A stretch of 38,164 nt of DNA from Ruminococcus turbiniformis (lineage in GTDB: Bacteria; Bacillota; Clostridia; Lachnospirales; Lachnospiraceae). The DNA lies in the NCBI RefSeq assembly GCF_020687545.1, contig NZ_JAJEQX010000032.1, positions 1 to 38,164 on the forward strand, written 5' to 3'. The notes below the pieces were generated by a model. That model made no database searches. It was not told the DNA's origin and saw only the letters and a program-made list of their open reading frames with translations. How positions within the stretch are numbered: position 1 is the stretch's first letter; each line of letters begins with the position of its first letter. Of this stretch, positions 9,801 to 15,833 are shown piece by piece. The position numbers and the translations under genes were made by a program.

Positions 9801-10282
9801 CCTGCAAGGAGGTCAAAGGGGCCGACCCGGTGCCGGTGGGCAGTTACCGGGGCTTCACTATGTCGGTGTCGTTTGACGCTTTCCGGCAGGAGTATATGCT
9901 CCTGCTGAAAGGCCAGATGACCCACCGGGCGACGCTGGGCACAGACCCCCGTGGAAATCTAACCCGTATCGACAATGCGCTCAGTCAGATGCCCCAGCGG
10001 CTGGAAGCGGTGAAGAACCAGCTGGACAACCTCTACCAGCAGCAGGCCGCCGCCAAGGCAGAGGTGGGTAAGCCCTTCCCACAGGAGCAGGAGCTGCGGG
10101 ACAAATCCGCCCGGCTGGCCGAGCTGGATGTACTGCTGAACATGGACGGCCGGGGCCGCCCTGCGCCGGAGGCGGTGCTTGCCAAGAGCAGCCGCCCCTC
10201 GGTGCTGGAGGGTCTGAAACGCCCGGTGCCGCCGCGCTGCCCCGAAAAGAAACCCAAACACCACGAACAGGAGGTGCGATAA
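767..10282 (+). CDS. Chimeric protein: truncated VirB4 ATPase fused to giant N6-methylase/SNF2 helicase
   Basis: A 3171-residue open frame. I chose the ATG at 767 (AAGGAGG at 757-763); the frame is open further upstream but there only shadows prgI. Residues 1 to ~600 are a CD1110-type VirB4 secretion ATPase with Walker A GTPGSGKS at 475-482. VirB4 sequence stops near MPILG, before its Walker B (normally YYIDEF) and C-terminal motifs. From ~601 it is the large conjugative-element helicase/methylase: four degenerate ~90-residue repeats (600-1416), an N6-adenine methyltransferase domain (EPSCGVG ~1652; NVPF ~1715), and an SF2/SNF2 helicase with GAGKT ~2330, DEAH 2491, ATGTPVSNS and QRKGRIERQG ~2846. 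The ArdC-like N-terminus usual in that family is absent. VirB4 function is presumably lost, while the methylase and helicase domains look complete. Assembly chimerism cannot be excluded, but the fusion is exactly in frame. Confidence 0.85.
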   Translation: MTLFAAKTKRQAEPAEPQTKPRRKLTRAERKQIEAAIARANRTGKKERSAQDSIPYERMWPDGICKVADGRYTKTIQFQDINYQLSQNEDKTAIFEGWCDFLNYFDSSIRFQLSFLNLAASQETFANSITIPAQGDDFDPIRVEYTQMLQNQLARGNNGLIKTKYLTFSIEADSIRSAKPRLERIETDVLNNFKRLGVAAEVLDGKARLAQLHAIFHMDEQAPFQFEWDWLAPSGLSTKDFIAPSGFEFRTGKQFRMGKKYGAVSFVQILAPELNDRMLADFLDMESSLIVNLHIQSVDQVKAIKTVKRKITDLDRSKIEEQKKAVRAGYDMDIIPSDLATYGAEAKKLLQDLQSRNERMFLVTFLVLNTADNPRQLGNNIFQASSIAQKYNCQLTRLDFQQEEGLMSSLPLGLNQVEIQRGLTTSSTAIFVPFTTQELFQNGKEALYYGINALSNNLIMVDRKLLKNPNGLILGTPGSGKSFSAKREIANCFLLTSDDVIICDPEAEYAPLVERLHGQVIKISPTSTNYINPMDLNLDYSDDESPLSLKSDFILSLCELIVGGKDGLQPVQKTIIDRCVRLVYQDYLNDPRPENMPILGGNTDRQRERIVAAFEKQKSTAEIAAYLQNLYTGGNGIGSITAWYAEDGIHLSHGKSARYDKSAQVISWESAAERIGQLLQTGQFATNVELSEAEGYERSLLAEKFWNLYHDFSDEARESGYLPSLANNPGRGFPEESAWLTEQLKSPEFRQTLAEEYAAFWTAYQQDRDLLRFHYHKPKEIWGNLKDLSLPRTAFTSQMTEVPTVKQFITEDEIDAAMTRGSGVSGGKGRIFAYFQNSHTDKEKVDFLRHEYGIGGHSHALSGAGGSWEDHDGKGLHYKKGGCPDVHFTWEKVAKRITNLIQKGRYLTEQEQEEFDKIQAEKALAEEDALQAQPPDTEPADVLREDVPEQPIPTLRELHERYKPIVLEAVTQDIRYRNACGHSDYENAMIECNAAVRRAILDSHDIELIRLFSDVPEFRQRLHREVADETYPKLHELLRPLSDNDIDRAIQDWNGKIESKHAVVRYMKDHAREKDTAAWLAREFDGGDGKTPFAVRPESPEGTALPWPKVQRRIVQLIKEDRFYTEAEQDRFDNIDSIAIREALAERGIVNGQVVDPEKLDSDPFIRQVMRDVEAVATEEQAEAAAKPPVPDLSGQPVTREGDTLTIGSGEPTHEIDITVSDEEYAAIRGTIPERTAYDPSAPVYNVGNTVYLDDRAHQITELREDTVQLLPTGMSYPIYRVESRERFEQLLRADNRNDFYTEFLPVNPDTADQDLRDVLAHGLIGAPNKAELSELLRTGKSNREVALWLSRAYPDIIETMELETGDTADYRTIPEGIELEVLDADEKRLAMLFFRWDEVAPLLRGLYARQLDGFVQEQDEPYMEAPAAVEEPAETAKPIEEAAEAPAFHSETVAVYPGDKNGLPYDVVVERLHVDRPEPTPPEPTPDTQPEEKPDHPVAIPVNGEWQTFPNQRAAEQAAYQEYRDNLRRNAENFRITDDHLGEGGPKAKYQANVAAIKLLKYLEETTGQATPEQQEVLSRYVGWGGVADAFDPDKPAWDAEYSELKELLTPEKYAAARASTLNAHYTSPTVIRAIYEAVEQMGFRTGNILEPSCGVGNFFGMLPESMAGSRLYGVELDSISGRIAQQLYPKANITVAGFETTDRRDFYDLAIGNVPFGQYQVNDKAYNKLGFNIHNYFFAKALDQVRPGGVVAFVTSRYTMDAKDSTVRRYLAQRAELLGAIRLPNNAFRANAGTDVVSDILFLQKRDRPLDIAPDWTQTGRTEEGFTVNQYFLDHPEMVLGRPTAESTQYGKQDYTVAPIEGLELADQLHDAVKYIRGTYQEAALPELGEGEDIDESLPADPNVKNYSYTVVDGAVYFRENSRMVRPDLNATAEARVKGLVGLRDCVQRLIDLEMDAAAPDADIRAQIAELNRRYDDFSAKYGLINDRANRLAFADDSSYYLLCALEVLDEDGRLERKADMFTKRTIKPHEAVTTVDTASEALAVSISEKACVDMAYMEQLTGKTGEELADELRGVIFRVPGQTEPDGTPHYVTADEYLSGNVRRKLRQAQRAAEQDPAFAVNVEALTAAQPKDLDASEIEVRLGATWIDKEYIQQFMYETFDTPFYLQRSIEVHYTPFTAEWQISGKNVVGQNNVAAYSTYGTSRANAYKILEDSLNLRDVRIYDTVEDADGKERRVLNAKETTLAAQKQQAIRDAFRDWIWRDPERRQALVRQYNEEMNATRPREYDGSHIVFGGMNPAITLREHQKNAIAHVLYGGNTLLAHEVGAGKTFEMVGAAMEAKRLGLCQKSLFVVPNHLTEQWASEFLRLYPSANILVTTKKDFEKHNRKKFCARIATGDYDAIIMGHSQFEKIPISKERQERLLHEQIWEITEGIAEVEASGGERFTVKQLERTKKSLEARLEKLQAEDRKDDVVTFEQLGVDRLFVDEAHNYKNLFLYTKMRNVAGLSTTDAQKSSDMFAKCRYMDEITGGRGVVFATGTPVSNSMTELYTMQRYLQYDRLQELGMAHFDCWASRFGETVTALELAPEGTGYRARTRFSKFFNLPELMNLFKEVADIKTADQLHLPTPEVEYHNIVAQPTEQQQEMVKALSERASLVHSGTVDPSQDNMLKITSDGRKLGLDQRIINQLLPDEPGTKVNQCVDNIMQIWRDGEADKLTQLVFCDISTPQARPAKKVAKALDNPTLHALEDAVPLDEPEPAFTVYEDIRQKLIAKGVPAEQIAFIHEANTEVRKKELFSKVRTGQVRVLLGSTAKMGAGTNVQDRLVALHDLDCPWRPGDLAQRKGRIERQGNQNETVHVYRYVTEGTFDAYLWQTVENKQKFISQIMTSKSPVRSCDDVDETALSFAEIKALCAGDPRIKERMDLDVDVARLKLMKADHQSKQYRLEDQLLKTFPEEIEKNKGFIAGLEADMATLAAHPHPEDGFAGMEVRGDTLTDKENAGAALLDACKEVKGADPVPVGSYRGFTMSVSFDAFRQEYMLLLKGQMTHRATLGTDPRGNLTRIDNALSQMPQRLEAVKNQLDNLYQQQAAAKAEVGKPFPQEQELRDKSARLAELDVLLNMDGRGRPAPEAVLAKSSRPSVLEGLKRPVPPRCPEKKPKHHEQEVR
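2556..2575 (+). other. virB4-helicase fusion junction
   Basis: VirB4-like protein sequence (..NDPRPENMPILG) passes without a frame break into helicase-family sequence (GGNTDRQRERI..). In intact VirB4 homologues I expect the MPIL stretch to lead into a DLY-LL region, then ~200 more residues with Walker B. In intact giant helicases the GGNTD stretch is preceded by several hundred residues. The crossover lies in or near the GGGAGGC run at 2563-2569, a G-rich spot where short homology could have mediated deletion. Confidence 0.7.
2564..5015 (+). repeat. Four degenerate ~90-residue repeats in the helicase N-terminal half
   Basis: Four diverged copies of one protein module occur at about residues 600-690, 818-919, 1052-1136 and 1325-1416 of the fusion protein. 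Each has a block of the form KxRI..F.....(E/A)xAxFLxxEYG, then a glycine/DGKG-like loop, then a helix of the form W(E/P)(K/S)(V/A)xxRIxxLI and, in two copies, a TE-EQ--FD tail. The second and third copies are the clearest pair. The module is not named in my knowledge beyond being part of the polyvalent-protein region of these helicases. Confidence 0.6.
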
Positions 10283-10283
10283 C

Positions 10284-11360
10284 ATGAATACCGACAAAAA
10301 CACGGCCCTCTATGAGAAGATGGCCGCCGAACAGGACAAGTTCCGGGACTGGCTGAAAAGCCAGCCCCCGGAGGAAATTCTAAAGCATACCTATGAGTAC
10401 ACGGTCCGGGAGGACATCCTGATGGCGATGGAGGAGCTGGATCTGCCCCAAAGCCGGGCCGCCGCGCTGCTGGCGTCGTCGTCCCCGCTGGCCGATGTCT
10501 ACAAGGAGTTTTCTGACCGGGAGACTTCCTACATGGATGTGGTGCGGGACAGCATCGAGCAGCGGGCCGATGCGGCGCTGGACGCCCAGCGGGAACTGCC
10601 GCTCTACCGCCACGACGCCGCCTATGCCCGCGAACAGGGCGACCTGGATTTGTACCGGGCGTCCCGCCGCGCCAACATCGCCTGCAAGGAGGCCATCGAG
10701 GCGGCCATTTCGGAACATTACCGGGACAACCGGCTGGACAAGGACGCGGTACCCCAGGTGATCGAGCAGTTCGGCTACACCCGCATCCTCTATGTGCTGG
10801 CAAATACCGTGCAGCAGAAAGAGTGGGATGAGCGTTTCAGCCCGGCCAACAAGGCGTGGGCCAGGACGGTGGACATCCCGCCCAACCCGGACGGCTTTGG
10901 CGGCGAACGCAACCTGGACTTTGTGGTGGACAGCCACTCCGGCCTGGTCGATCTGTTCTTGAGCCAGGCGCGGCAGGATTATCTGCGGCTCCAGCCGCTG
11001 ACGCCGGAGGAAATCCGTGCCGAGGCCGCCCGGCTTTTGCAGGAGCTTCGTGCGCCGGGTACACCCAACAGCCCCCACGGCACCCACTACATGGCCCGCG
11101 TTTCGCCAGACTTTCTGGCCCGCGCAGGCACCCAGGCCCATGACCAGCTGATGACGCTGCTGCCGTTCCGCAGTCTGGCGATCACCGGCATGAAGGAACT
11201 GCCCGGCACCTATGTCACCATCTTGGCCAGCGAGGACCGTTCCAAAGAGCTGCGCCAGCGCCGCCCCTCGGTCCGCCGCCAGCTGAAACAGGAGCCGCGC
11301 CCCGCTGAAAAGCCGGAGAAAAAATCCCCCATCTATAAGAAAAAGGAGCCGGAGCGATGA
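10284..11360 (+). CDS. DUF3848/DUF3849-type conjugative element protein
   Basis: A 358-residue soluble protein of unknown function, common beside the giant helicase in clostridial conjugative transposons. Residues ~1-75 (LYEKM..KFRDWL..PEEIL..YEYTVREDILM) match what is usually called DUF3848. Residues ~105-200 (LPLYR.DAAYARE.GDLDLYRASR..N..CK.AIE) match DUF3849. The C-terminal ~100 residues carry another small domain and end in a very basic tail. AGGAGGT at 10269-10275 serves the ATG two bases after the helicase stop, so it is translationally linked to that gene. It overlaps mobC by 4 bases. No membrane segment or catalytic motif is evident. Confidence 0.75.
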   Translation: MNTDKNTALYEKMAAEQDKFRDWLKSQPPEEILKHTYEYTVREDILMAMEELDLPQSRAAALLASSSPLADVYKEFSDRETSYMDVVRDSIEQRADAALDAQRELPLYRHDAAYAREQGDLDLYRASRRANIACKEAIEAAISEHYRDNRLDKDAVPQVIEQFGYTRILYVLANTVQQKEWDERFSPANKAWARTVDIPPNPDGFGGERNLDFVVDSHSGLVDLFLSQARQDYLRLQPLTPEEIRAEAARLLQELRAPGTPNSPHGTHYMARVSPDFLARAGTQAHDQLMTLLPFRSLAITGMKELPGTYVTILASEDRSKELRQRRPSVRRQLKQEPRPAEKPEKKSPIYKKKEPER

Positions 11361-11701
11361 GCGCCCCCAAGCGCAAGCGGGAGGTGCAGCTGAACTTCCG
11401 GGTCTCGCCGGAAGAACTGGCGTTGATCGAACAGAAGATGGCCCAGCTGGGAACAACGAACCGGGAAGCCTACCTGCGCAAGATGGCCTTGGACGGTTAT
11501 GTGGTGCGCCTGGAACTGCCGGAGCTGAAGGAGTTGGTGTCCCTGATGCGCTATTCCAGCAACAACTTAAACCAGCTGGCCCGCCGTGCGCATGAAACCG
11601 GGCGCATTTACGACGCCGACCTGGAGGATATATCCCGGAGGCAGGAGGCTTTGTGGGATGGGGTGCATCAGGTATTGACCCAGCTGGCAAAGCTGTCGTG
11701 A
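11357..11701 (+). CDS. mobC: MobC-type relaxosome accessory protein
   Basis: A 114-residue basic protein. The N-terminal KREVQLNFRVSPEEL segment is a ribbon-helix-helix-like DNA-binding start typical of MobC. The C-terminal half (RYSSNNLNQLARRAHETG) is the conserved MobC helix (SNNLNQLAR-type), which helps relaxase open oriT. It overlaps the previous gene by ATGA, so it is in the same operon, and is followed by a strong terminator. The partner relaxase lies 2.7 kb downstream, separated by the AbiE locus. Confidence 0.88.
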   Translation: MSAPKRKREVQLNFRVSPEELALIEQKMAQLGTTNREAYLRKMALDGYVVRLELPELKELVSLMRYSSNNLNQLARRAHETGRIYDADLEDISRRQEALWDGVHQVLTQLAKLS

Positions 11702-11723
11702 CAGGGGCATACGCCCCGGCTGT

Positions 11724-11775
11724 GAGGGAGGTCCGGCGCGTGCAGACTGCATCGCCGGGCCTCCCTCTTTTTTTT
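11724..11775 (+). terminator. Intrinsic terminator after mobC
   Basis: The stem GAGGGAGG (11724-11731) pairs with CCTCCCTC (11760-11767), and CCGGCG (11733-11738) with CGCCGG (11753-11758), with one T-G pair between. An eight-T run follows. It ends the prgI-mobC operon. Confidence 0.92.
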
Positions 11776-11789
11776 CTTTGCCCGTATCG

Positions 11790-11818
11790 TTGCGTTTTGG
11801 TGGGGTGTGATTGATAAT
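11790..11818 (+). promoter_or_regulatory. Candidate sigma-A promoter for the small-protein operon
   Basis: TTGCGT (11790-11795), a 17-base spacer and GATAAT (11813-11818) lie between the mobC terminator and the gene starting at 11844. A new transcript is needed here because the terminator upstream is strong. The match is moderate. Confidence 0.45.
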
Positions 11819-11843
11819 GGAGTCAGAAACGAGGTGATGGCTG

Positions 11844-12149
11844 ATGTTGACGTTTGAAAACGTCTTGGAGATTTTTCATGAGTACCTGCTGCACGACCCG
11901 GAGGAAGAAGTTCTCCCTTGTAAACGCGGCTATGTCCGATTGACTTGGAACAAGGATTCCCGCTACTGTGTGGACGGTATCCTCTGCCGAATCCCGGAGG
12001 AACTGTTTGACCTGTTGCTCACGGATTACCAGGACTTTGAATTGCTCCGCCGGACGAAAGGCCGCCGGGAAGTTACAGAAGCCGATGAAAAAGCCGTGAA
12101 AGAACTGTGCCAGCCCTACCTGGACTGGCGGAAGGAGGCGCTGAAATGA
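11844..12149 (+). CDS. Small conserved conjugative-element protein, unknown function
   Basis: A 101-residue acidic soluble protein (MLTFENVLEIFHEYL...). GAGGTG at 11831-11836 lies seven bases before the ATG. The fold cannot be told from motifs. The pattern of two aromatic strands (GYVRLTW, RYCVDGILC) followed by a helix and a charged tail resembles small proteins seen beside CD1845-type genes in clostridial conjugative transposons. It overlaps the next gene by ATGA, so the two are co-translated. I cannot assign a function. Confidence 0.7.
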   Translation: MLTFENVLEIFHEYLLHDPEEEVLPCKRGYVRLTWNKDSRYCVDGILCRIPEELFDLLLTDYQDFELLRRTKGRREVTEADEKAVKELCQPYLDWRKEALK

Positions 12150-12457
12150 GAGCGGTGCTGTTTATTTTGAAATTGGGGCTGAAAATCCTTGCCGTGCCGG
12201 TGGTGCTGGCGCTGACGCTGTTCACCTGGCTGTGCTTCTGGCTGCTGTATGTGTCCAGCTTCATCTTCGGCCTGGTCTCCACGGTGGTGGCGCTGCTGGG
12301 GATCGCGGTGCTTGTGACCTACTCGCCGCAAAACGGCGTAATCCTGCTGGTGATCGCCTTCCTGGTCAGCCCGCTGGGCCTGCCGATGGCCGCCGTCTGG
12401 CTGGTGGGCAAGGTACAGGACCTGCGGTATGCGATCCAGGACGCGGTGTATGGCTGA
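12146..12457 (+). CDS. CD1845 family small membrane protein
   Basis: A 103-residue, very hydrophobic protein with probably three membrane segments (residues ~5-28, 30-55, 60-85), ending DLRYAIQDAVYG, the signature C-terminus of the CD1845 family of conjugative transposons. The frame is open upstream to 12107, but the ATG at 12146 has GGAGG at 12132-12136 and the ATGA overlap with the preceding gene, so I chose it. Its role is unknown; location suggests the cell envelope during transfer. It is followed by an intrinsic terminator. Confidence 0.82.
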   Translation: MRAVLFILKLGLKILAVPVVLALTLFTWLCFWLLYVSSFIFGLVSTVVALLGIAVLVTYSPQNGVILLVIAFLVSPLGLPMAAVWLVGKVQDLRYAIQDAVYG

Positions 12458-12470
12458 ATAGGAAGCGAAG

Positions 12471-12502
12471 AATTGCCGGGAGTGAGTGCCCGGCAATTTT
12501 TT
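12471..12502 (+). terminator. Intrinsic terminator after the CD1845 gene
   Basis: A perfect ten-base stem, AATTGCCGGG (12471-12480) with CCCGGCAATT (12489-12498), has an eight-base loop and is followed by T residues to 12502. Confidence 0.92.
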
Positions 12503-12505
12503 GAC

Positions 12506-12540
12506 TTTACTTTCGTGCTAATTTTGCGTATAATATTAGC
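12506..12540 (+). promoter_or_regulatory. abiE promoter with overlapping inverted-repeat operator
   Basis: TTTACT (12506-12511), a 17-base spacer and a consensus TATAAT (12529-12534) lie just upstream of abiEi. The inverted repeat GCTAAT (12517-12522) / ATTAGC (12535-12540) brackets the -10 box. AbiEi antitoxins of other systems are known to repress their own operon by binding inverted repeats in the promoter, so this is the likely operator. The binding itself is inference. Confidence 0.75.
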
Positions 12541-12560
12541 ATGAAAGGAAGGTGAAGAAC

Positions 12561-13154
12561 GTGAGCCAATTTCAACAGCTGGACCAGCTGATGGAACGTC
12601 AGGATGGGATGCTGCGCACCGGGCAGGTCCTCGCGGCCGGGATCTCAAAACCTGTTTTTTATCAATTCGTGCAGTCTCGTGGGCTGGAACAGGCGGCGCA
12701 TGGGATTTATCTTTCCAAAGACGCCTGGGTGGACGCCATGTATCTGCTGCATCTTCGCTGTCCGCAGGCAGTTTTTTCCCATGAAACGGCGCTGTTTTTC
12801 CATGACCTGACCGACCGGGAGCCGCTGGCCTATTCCATTACGGTCAAGACGGGCTACAATCCGACCCGGCTCAAGGACGAGGGCGTTCAGGTCTTTACCA
12901 TCAAGGCGGAGCTGCATGAGGTCGGCCTGACAACCGCGCAGACCCCCTTCGGTCACGATGTGCCGGTATATGATATGGAACGGACGATCTGCGATGTGCT
13001 GCGCAGCCGGAGCCATATCGAGATGCAGACATTCCAGGACGCTTTGAAAGCGTATGCTCGCCGGAAAGATAAGGACCTGCGGACGCTGGTGCGCTATGCC
13101 AAGCTGTTCCGGGTCGAGAAGATTTTACGCCAGTATTTGGAGGTACTGCTATGA
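12561..13154 (+). CDS. abiEi: AbiEi-type antitoxin (type IV toxin-antitoxin)
   Basis: A 197-residue protein of the AbiEi family: an N-terminal winged helix (LDQLMERQDGMLRTGQVLAAGISKP region, then a HGIY wing) that binds DNA, and a C-terminal domain that counteracts the AbiEii nucleotidyltransferase. The sequences S.ETALFFHDL and VYDMERTICDVLRSR are family hallmarks. I chose the GTG at 12561: the AAGGAAGG at 12544-12551 is correctly spaced for it and abuts the alternative GTG at 12552. It overlaps abiEii by ATGA. These systems give phage abortive infection or stabilize mobile elements. Confidence 0.88.
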   Translation: MSQFQQLDQLMERQDGMLRTGQVLAAGISKPVFYQFVQSRGLEQAAHGIYLSKDAWVDAMYLLHLRCPQAVFSHETALFFHDLTDREPLAYSITVKTGYNPTRLKDEGVQVFTIKAELHEVGLTTAQTPFGHDVPVYDMERTICDVLRSRSHIEMQTFQDALKAYARRKDKDLRTLVRYAKLFRVEKILRQYLEVLL

Positions 13155-13998
13155 TAAAGACAGCCAGACAGCTGAAAGATTTGATCCGTAACCTGTCAAA
13201 GAAAAATGCTGCGGATGCGCAGGTTTTGATGCGCAACTATATGATGGAGCGTTTTCTTGACGTATTTCTCTTTCCTCATACCGGGACAAGTTCATCCTCA
13301 AGGGTGGTATGCTGGTGGCCGCGATGGTCGGTCTGGACGCCCGCTCCACGATGGACCTGGACGCAACGGTCAAGGGGGCCAACGTCAGCGTGGAGGATGT
13401 GGAGAACATGATGGCCGAGATCATCGCCGTTCCCATTGACGACGGCGTTACCTTCCAGGTGAAAAGCATTTCGGAAATCATGGATGAAGCGGAATATCCC
13501 GGCATTCGGGTGACGATGACAACGCTCTTTGACGGGGTGCGCACCCCGCTGAAAATCGACATTTCTACCGGCGACGCCATCACCCCTAAAGAGGTGCGGT
13601 ACAGCTTCAAGCTCATGCTGGAGGACCGTTCCATCGACGTTTGGGCCTATAACCTGGAGACCGTGCTGGCCGAAAAGCTGGAAACCATCATCACCCGGAC
13701 CACGACCAACACCCGTATGAGAGATTTTTACGACATCGCCATCCTGCAACAACTCTATGGCAGCACTCTGGACCCGCACGTTCTCCATGACGCGCTTCTG
13801 GCGACAGCCCACAAGCGCGGCACCGAGCGCCATCTGGCCGAGGCCGCCGAAGTCTTTGATGAAGTGGAGGCCAGCCCGGTCATGCAGGACCTGTGGGTGG
13901 CCTATCAGAAAAAGTTTTCCTATGCGTCCGACCTTGGCTGGAATACGGTCATGGCTGCGGTCCGTCAGCTGTTCGCTCGTTGCGAGGGCACGGCATGA
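13151..13998 (+). pseudogene. abiEii: AbiEii nucleotidyltransferase toxin, frameshifted
   Basis: The reading frame starts MIKTARQLKDLIRNLS at 13151 and is typical AbiEii up to MMERFL. At 13259-13261 one base is missing: the frame switches by -1, and normal AbiEii sequence resumes (YRDKFILKGG, then the DLDAT nucleotidyltransferase motif) and runs to TGA at 13996-13998. As written, the first frame encodes only ~86 residues with an aberrant tail, so the toxin is inactive unless this is a sequencing error or rescued by slippage. The part after the shift contains the catalytic GG and D-x-D motifs and the METVLAEKLETI-like helix of the family. Full length would be about 282 residues. Confidence 0.85.
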
Positions 13999-14345
13999 AA
14001 AAGCGTGGACACTACTGCAAGGTCTGTGGCGAGTATAAGGCAAACGAAAAGTTTTCCGGCAAGGGTCACGCCGCGCACATTTGTAAAACCTGCGCCGCCC
14101 TCCCGCCAGAAAAGCAGGCGGAAGAAATGGCACTTACCCGGCTGGTCAACCTTCCCTGGCGATTATCCAAAGAACAGCTTTCGTGGTTGAAGAAACGGAT
14201 GAAAGACCGGCGGGATGCCGTGCGGACCTTGGCGACGGAACAATATGAAATGCGGTTCCCGCCCAGGATAGAACTGGATGAATTGGAAGATGACTTTGAG
14301 GAAGATTTCGATTTTTATATGGACGAGGAAACTGATATAGAGTAA
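13995..14345 (+). CDS. Small CxxC zinc-binding-like protein
   Basis: A 116-residue protein with two CxxC pairs (C8/C11 and C30/C33) spaced like a zinc ribbon, then a basic helical stretch and a highly acidic tail (DELEDDFEEDFDF). The ATG at 13995 overlaps the abiEii stop by ATGA, so it is the third gene of the abiE operon. Similar small proteins follow AbiEii in some clostridial elements, but I know no function. It could bind nucleic acid or protein. No terminator separates it from the relaxase gene 58 bases on. Confidence 0.7.
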   Translation: MKKRGHYCKVCGEYKANEKFSGKGHAAHICKTCAALPPEKQAEEMALTRLVNLPWRLSKEQLSWLKKRMKDRRDAVRTLATEQYEMRFPPRIELDELEDDFEEDFDFYMDEETDIE

Positions 14346-14403
14346 ACCGATGCGGTCTGTGATAAGCAGGCCGCTTATTTTTTGGAAAGGAGGCGGACCC
14401 CAC

Positions 14404-15816
14404 ATGGCCACCACCCGCATTATACCGCTGCACACCGGCAAGGGCCGCACGGTCGGCAAGGCGATCAGCGATATCATTGGTTATGTAAAAAATCCAGAAA
14501 AGACCGACCACGGCAGGCTCATCACCAGCTACCAGTGTGACAGCCGCGTGGCCGATGCGCAGTTCCTGCTGGACAAGCAGACCTACGCCGCCCGCACCGG
14601 CCGGGTGCGCGGTGCGGACGATGTGATTGCCTACCACCTGCGGCAGTCCTTTGTGCCGGGCGAGATCACGCCGGAGGAAGCCAACCGGTTGGGCGTAGAG
14701 CTGGCCCGGCGATTTACCAAGGACAAGCACGCTTTCATCGTCTGCACCCACATTGACAAGGCTCACGTCCACAACCATATTATATGGAACTCCACCACGC
14801 TGGAGTGTGACCGCAAGTTCCGCAACTTTTGGGGCAGCACCCGCGCCGTCCACCGTCTGAGCGATACCATCTGCGTTGAGAACGGTTACTCCATTGTGGA
14901 GGCTCCCAAGCGGCGCGGCCAGAGCTACAACAAGTGGCTGGGTGACGCGGCGAAGCCCTCCCACAAGGAGCAGCTGCGTCAGGCCATTGACCGGGCACTG
15001 GCGCAGAAACCGGCCAGCCTGGAGGAGCTGCTGCGCCTGTTGGAACAGGACGGCTTCACCGTTCACCGGCGCGGAAAAAACATCTCCATCGGCGCGGAGG
15101 GCTGGGGCAACAATGTCCGCTTTGACCGGCTGGGGGACGGCTACACGCTGGACGATCTGTTGGCGGTCCTCTCCGGCCAGAAAGAACATATGCCCCGCAA
15201 GCAAGCCGTCCCGCAGGCCGCTCCGCCGAAGGTCAATCTGCTGGTGGACATCCAGGCAAAACTCCAGGCCGGAAAAGGTGCCGGGTACGCCCGCTGGGCC
15301 AAGGTGTTCAACCTCAAGCAGATGGCACAGACCCTCAACTACCTGTCCGAACATGGGCTGCTGGATTATGCCGATTTGGAAACCAAAACAGCAGAGGCGA
15401 CGGCCCGCTATAATGCGCTGTCCGATCAGATCAAGGCCGCTGAGAAGCGCATGGCCGAGATTGCCGTGCTGCGCACCCACATCGTCAACTACGCCAAGAC
15501 CCGCGAGACCTATGTGGCCTACCGCAAGGCCGGGTATTCAAAGAAATTCCGGCAGGAGCATGAGGAGGAAATCTTGCTGCACCAGGCCGCCAAGGAAGCC
15601 TTCAACGAGCTGAATGTGAAGAAGCTGCCCACCATCAAGGAGCTTCAGACCGAGTACGCCCAGCTACTGGCGGACAAGAAAAAGGCTTACGGTGAGTACC
15701 GGCAGGCCCGCGCCACCATGCGGGAGCTGCTGACGGTCAAGAATAACGTGGATCGGGTCCTGGCGATGGAGCAGACCGAGCCGCAACAGAAAGAAAAAGA
15801 CCACGGCCAGCGGTGA
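14404..15816 (+). CDS. MobP-type relaxase (relaxase/mobilization nuclease)
   Basis: A 470-residue relaxase that would nick oriT and lead the transferred strand. The N-terminal domain has the relaxase metal-binding motif III at residues 116-125 (H-I-D-x-x-H-V-H-N-H) after KHAFIVC, and an upstream VIAYHLRQSF segment. The C-terminal third is helical and charged (coiled-coil-like ~320-460). The frame is open from 14350, but the ATG at 14404 has AAAGGAGG at 14386-14393 and begins with the typical MATTRIIPLH. The tyrosine nucleophile is probably one of those in the first ~60 residues (DIIGYVKN or SYQC); which one cannot be fixed from sequence alone. It looks intact and could act in trans on oriT with MobC. 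Confidence 0.9.
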   Translation: MATTRIIPLHTGKGRTVGKAISDIIGYVKNPEKTDHGRLITSYQCDSRVADAQFLLDKQTYAARTGRVRGADDVIAYHLRQSFVPGEITPEEANRLGVELARRFTKDKHAFIVCTHIDKAHVHNHIIWNSTTLECDRKFRNFWGSTRAVHRLSDTICVENGYSIVEAPKRRGQSYNKWLGDAAKPSHKEQLRQAIDRALAQKPASLEELLRLLEQDGFTVHRRGKNISIGAEGWGNNVRFDRLGDGYTLDDLLAVLSGQKEHMPRKQAVPQAAPPKVNLLVDIQAKLQAGKGAGYARWAKVFNLKQMAQTLNYLSEHGLLDYADLETKTAEATARYNALSDQIKAAEKRMAEIAVLRTHIVNYAKTRETYVAYRKAGYSKKFRQEHEEEILLHQAAKEAFNELNVKKLPTIKELQTEYAQLLADKKKAYGEYRQARATMRELLTVKNNVDRVLAMEQTEPQQKEKDHGQR

Positions 15817-15833
15817 GCTGGTCGCAGTCAAAA

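Noticed and set aside
683..9925. Many long antisense frames opposite the prgI and helicase genes
   Set aside because: They are shadows of GC-rich coding sequence; their products are low-complexity and match no family, and none has a convincing ribosome binding site.
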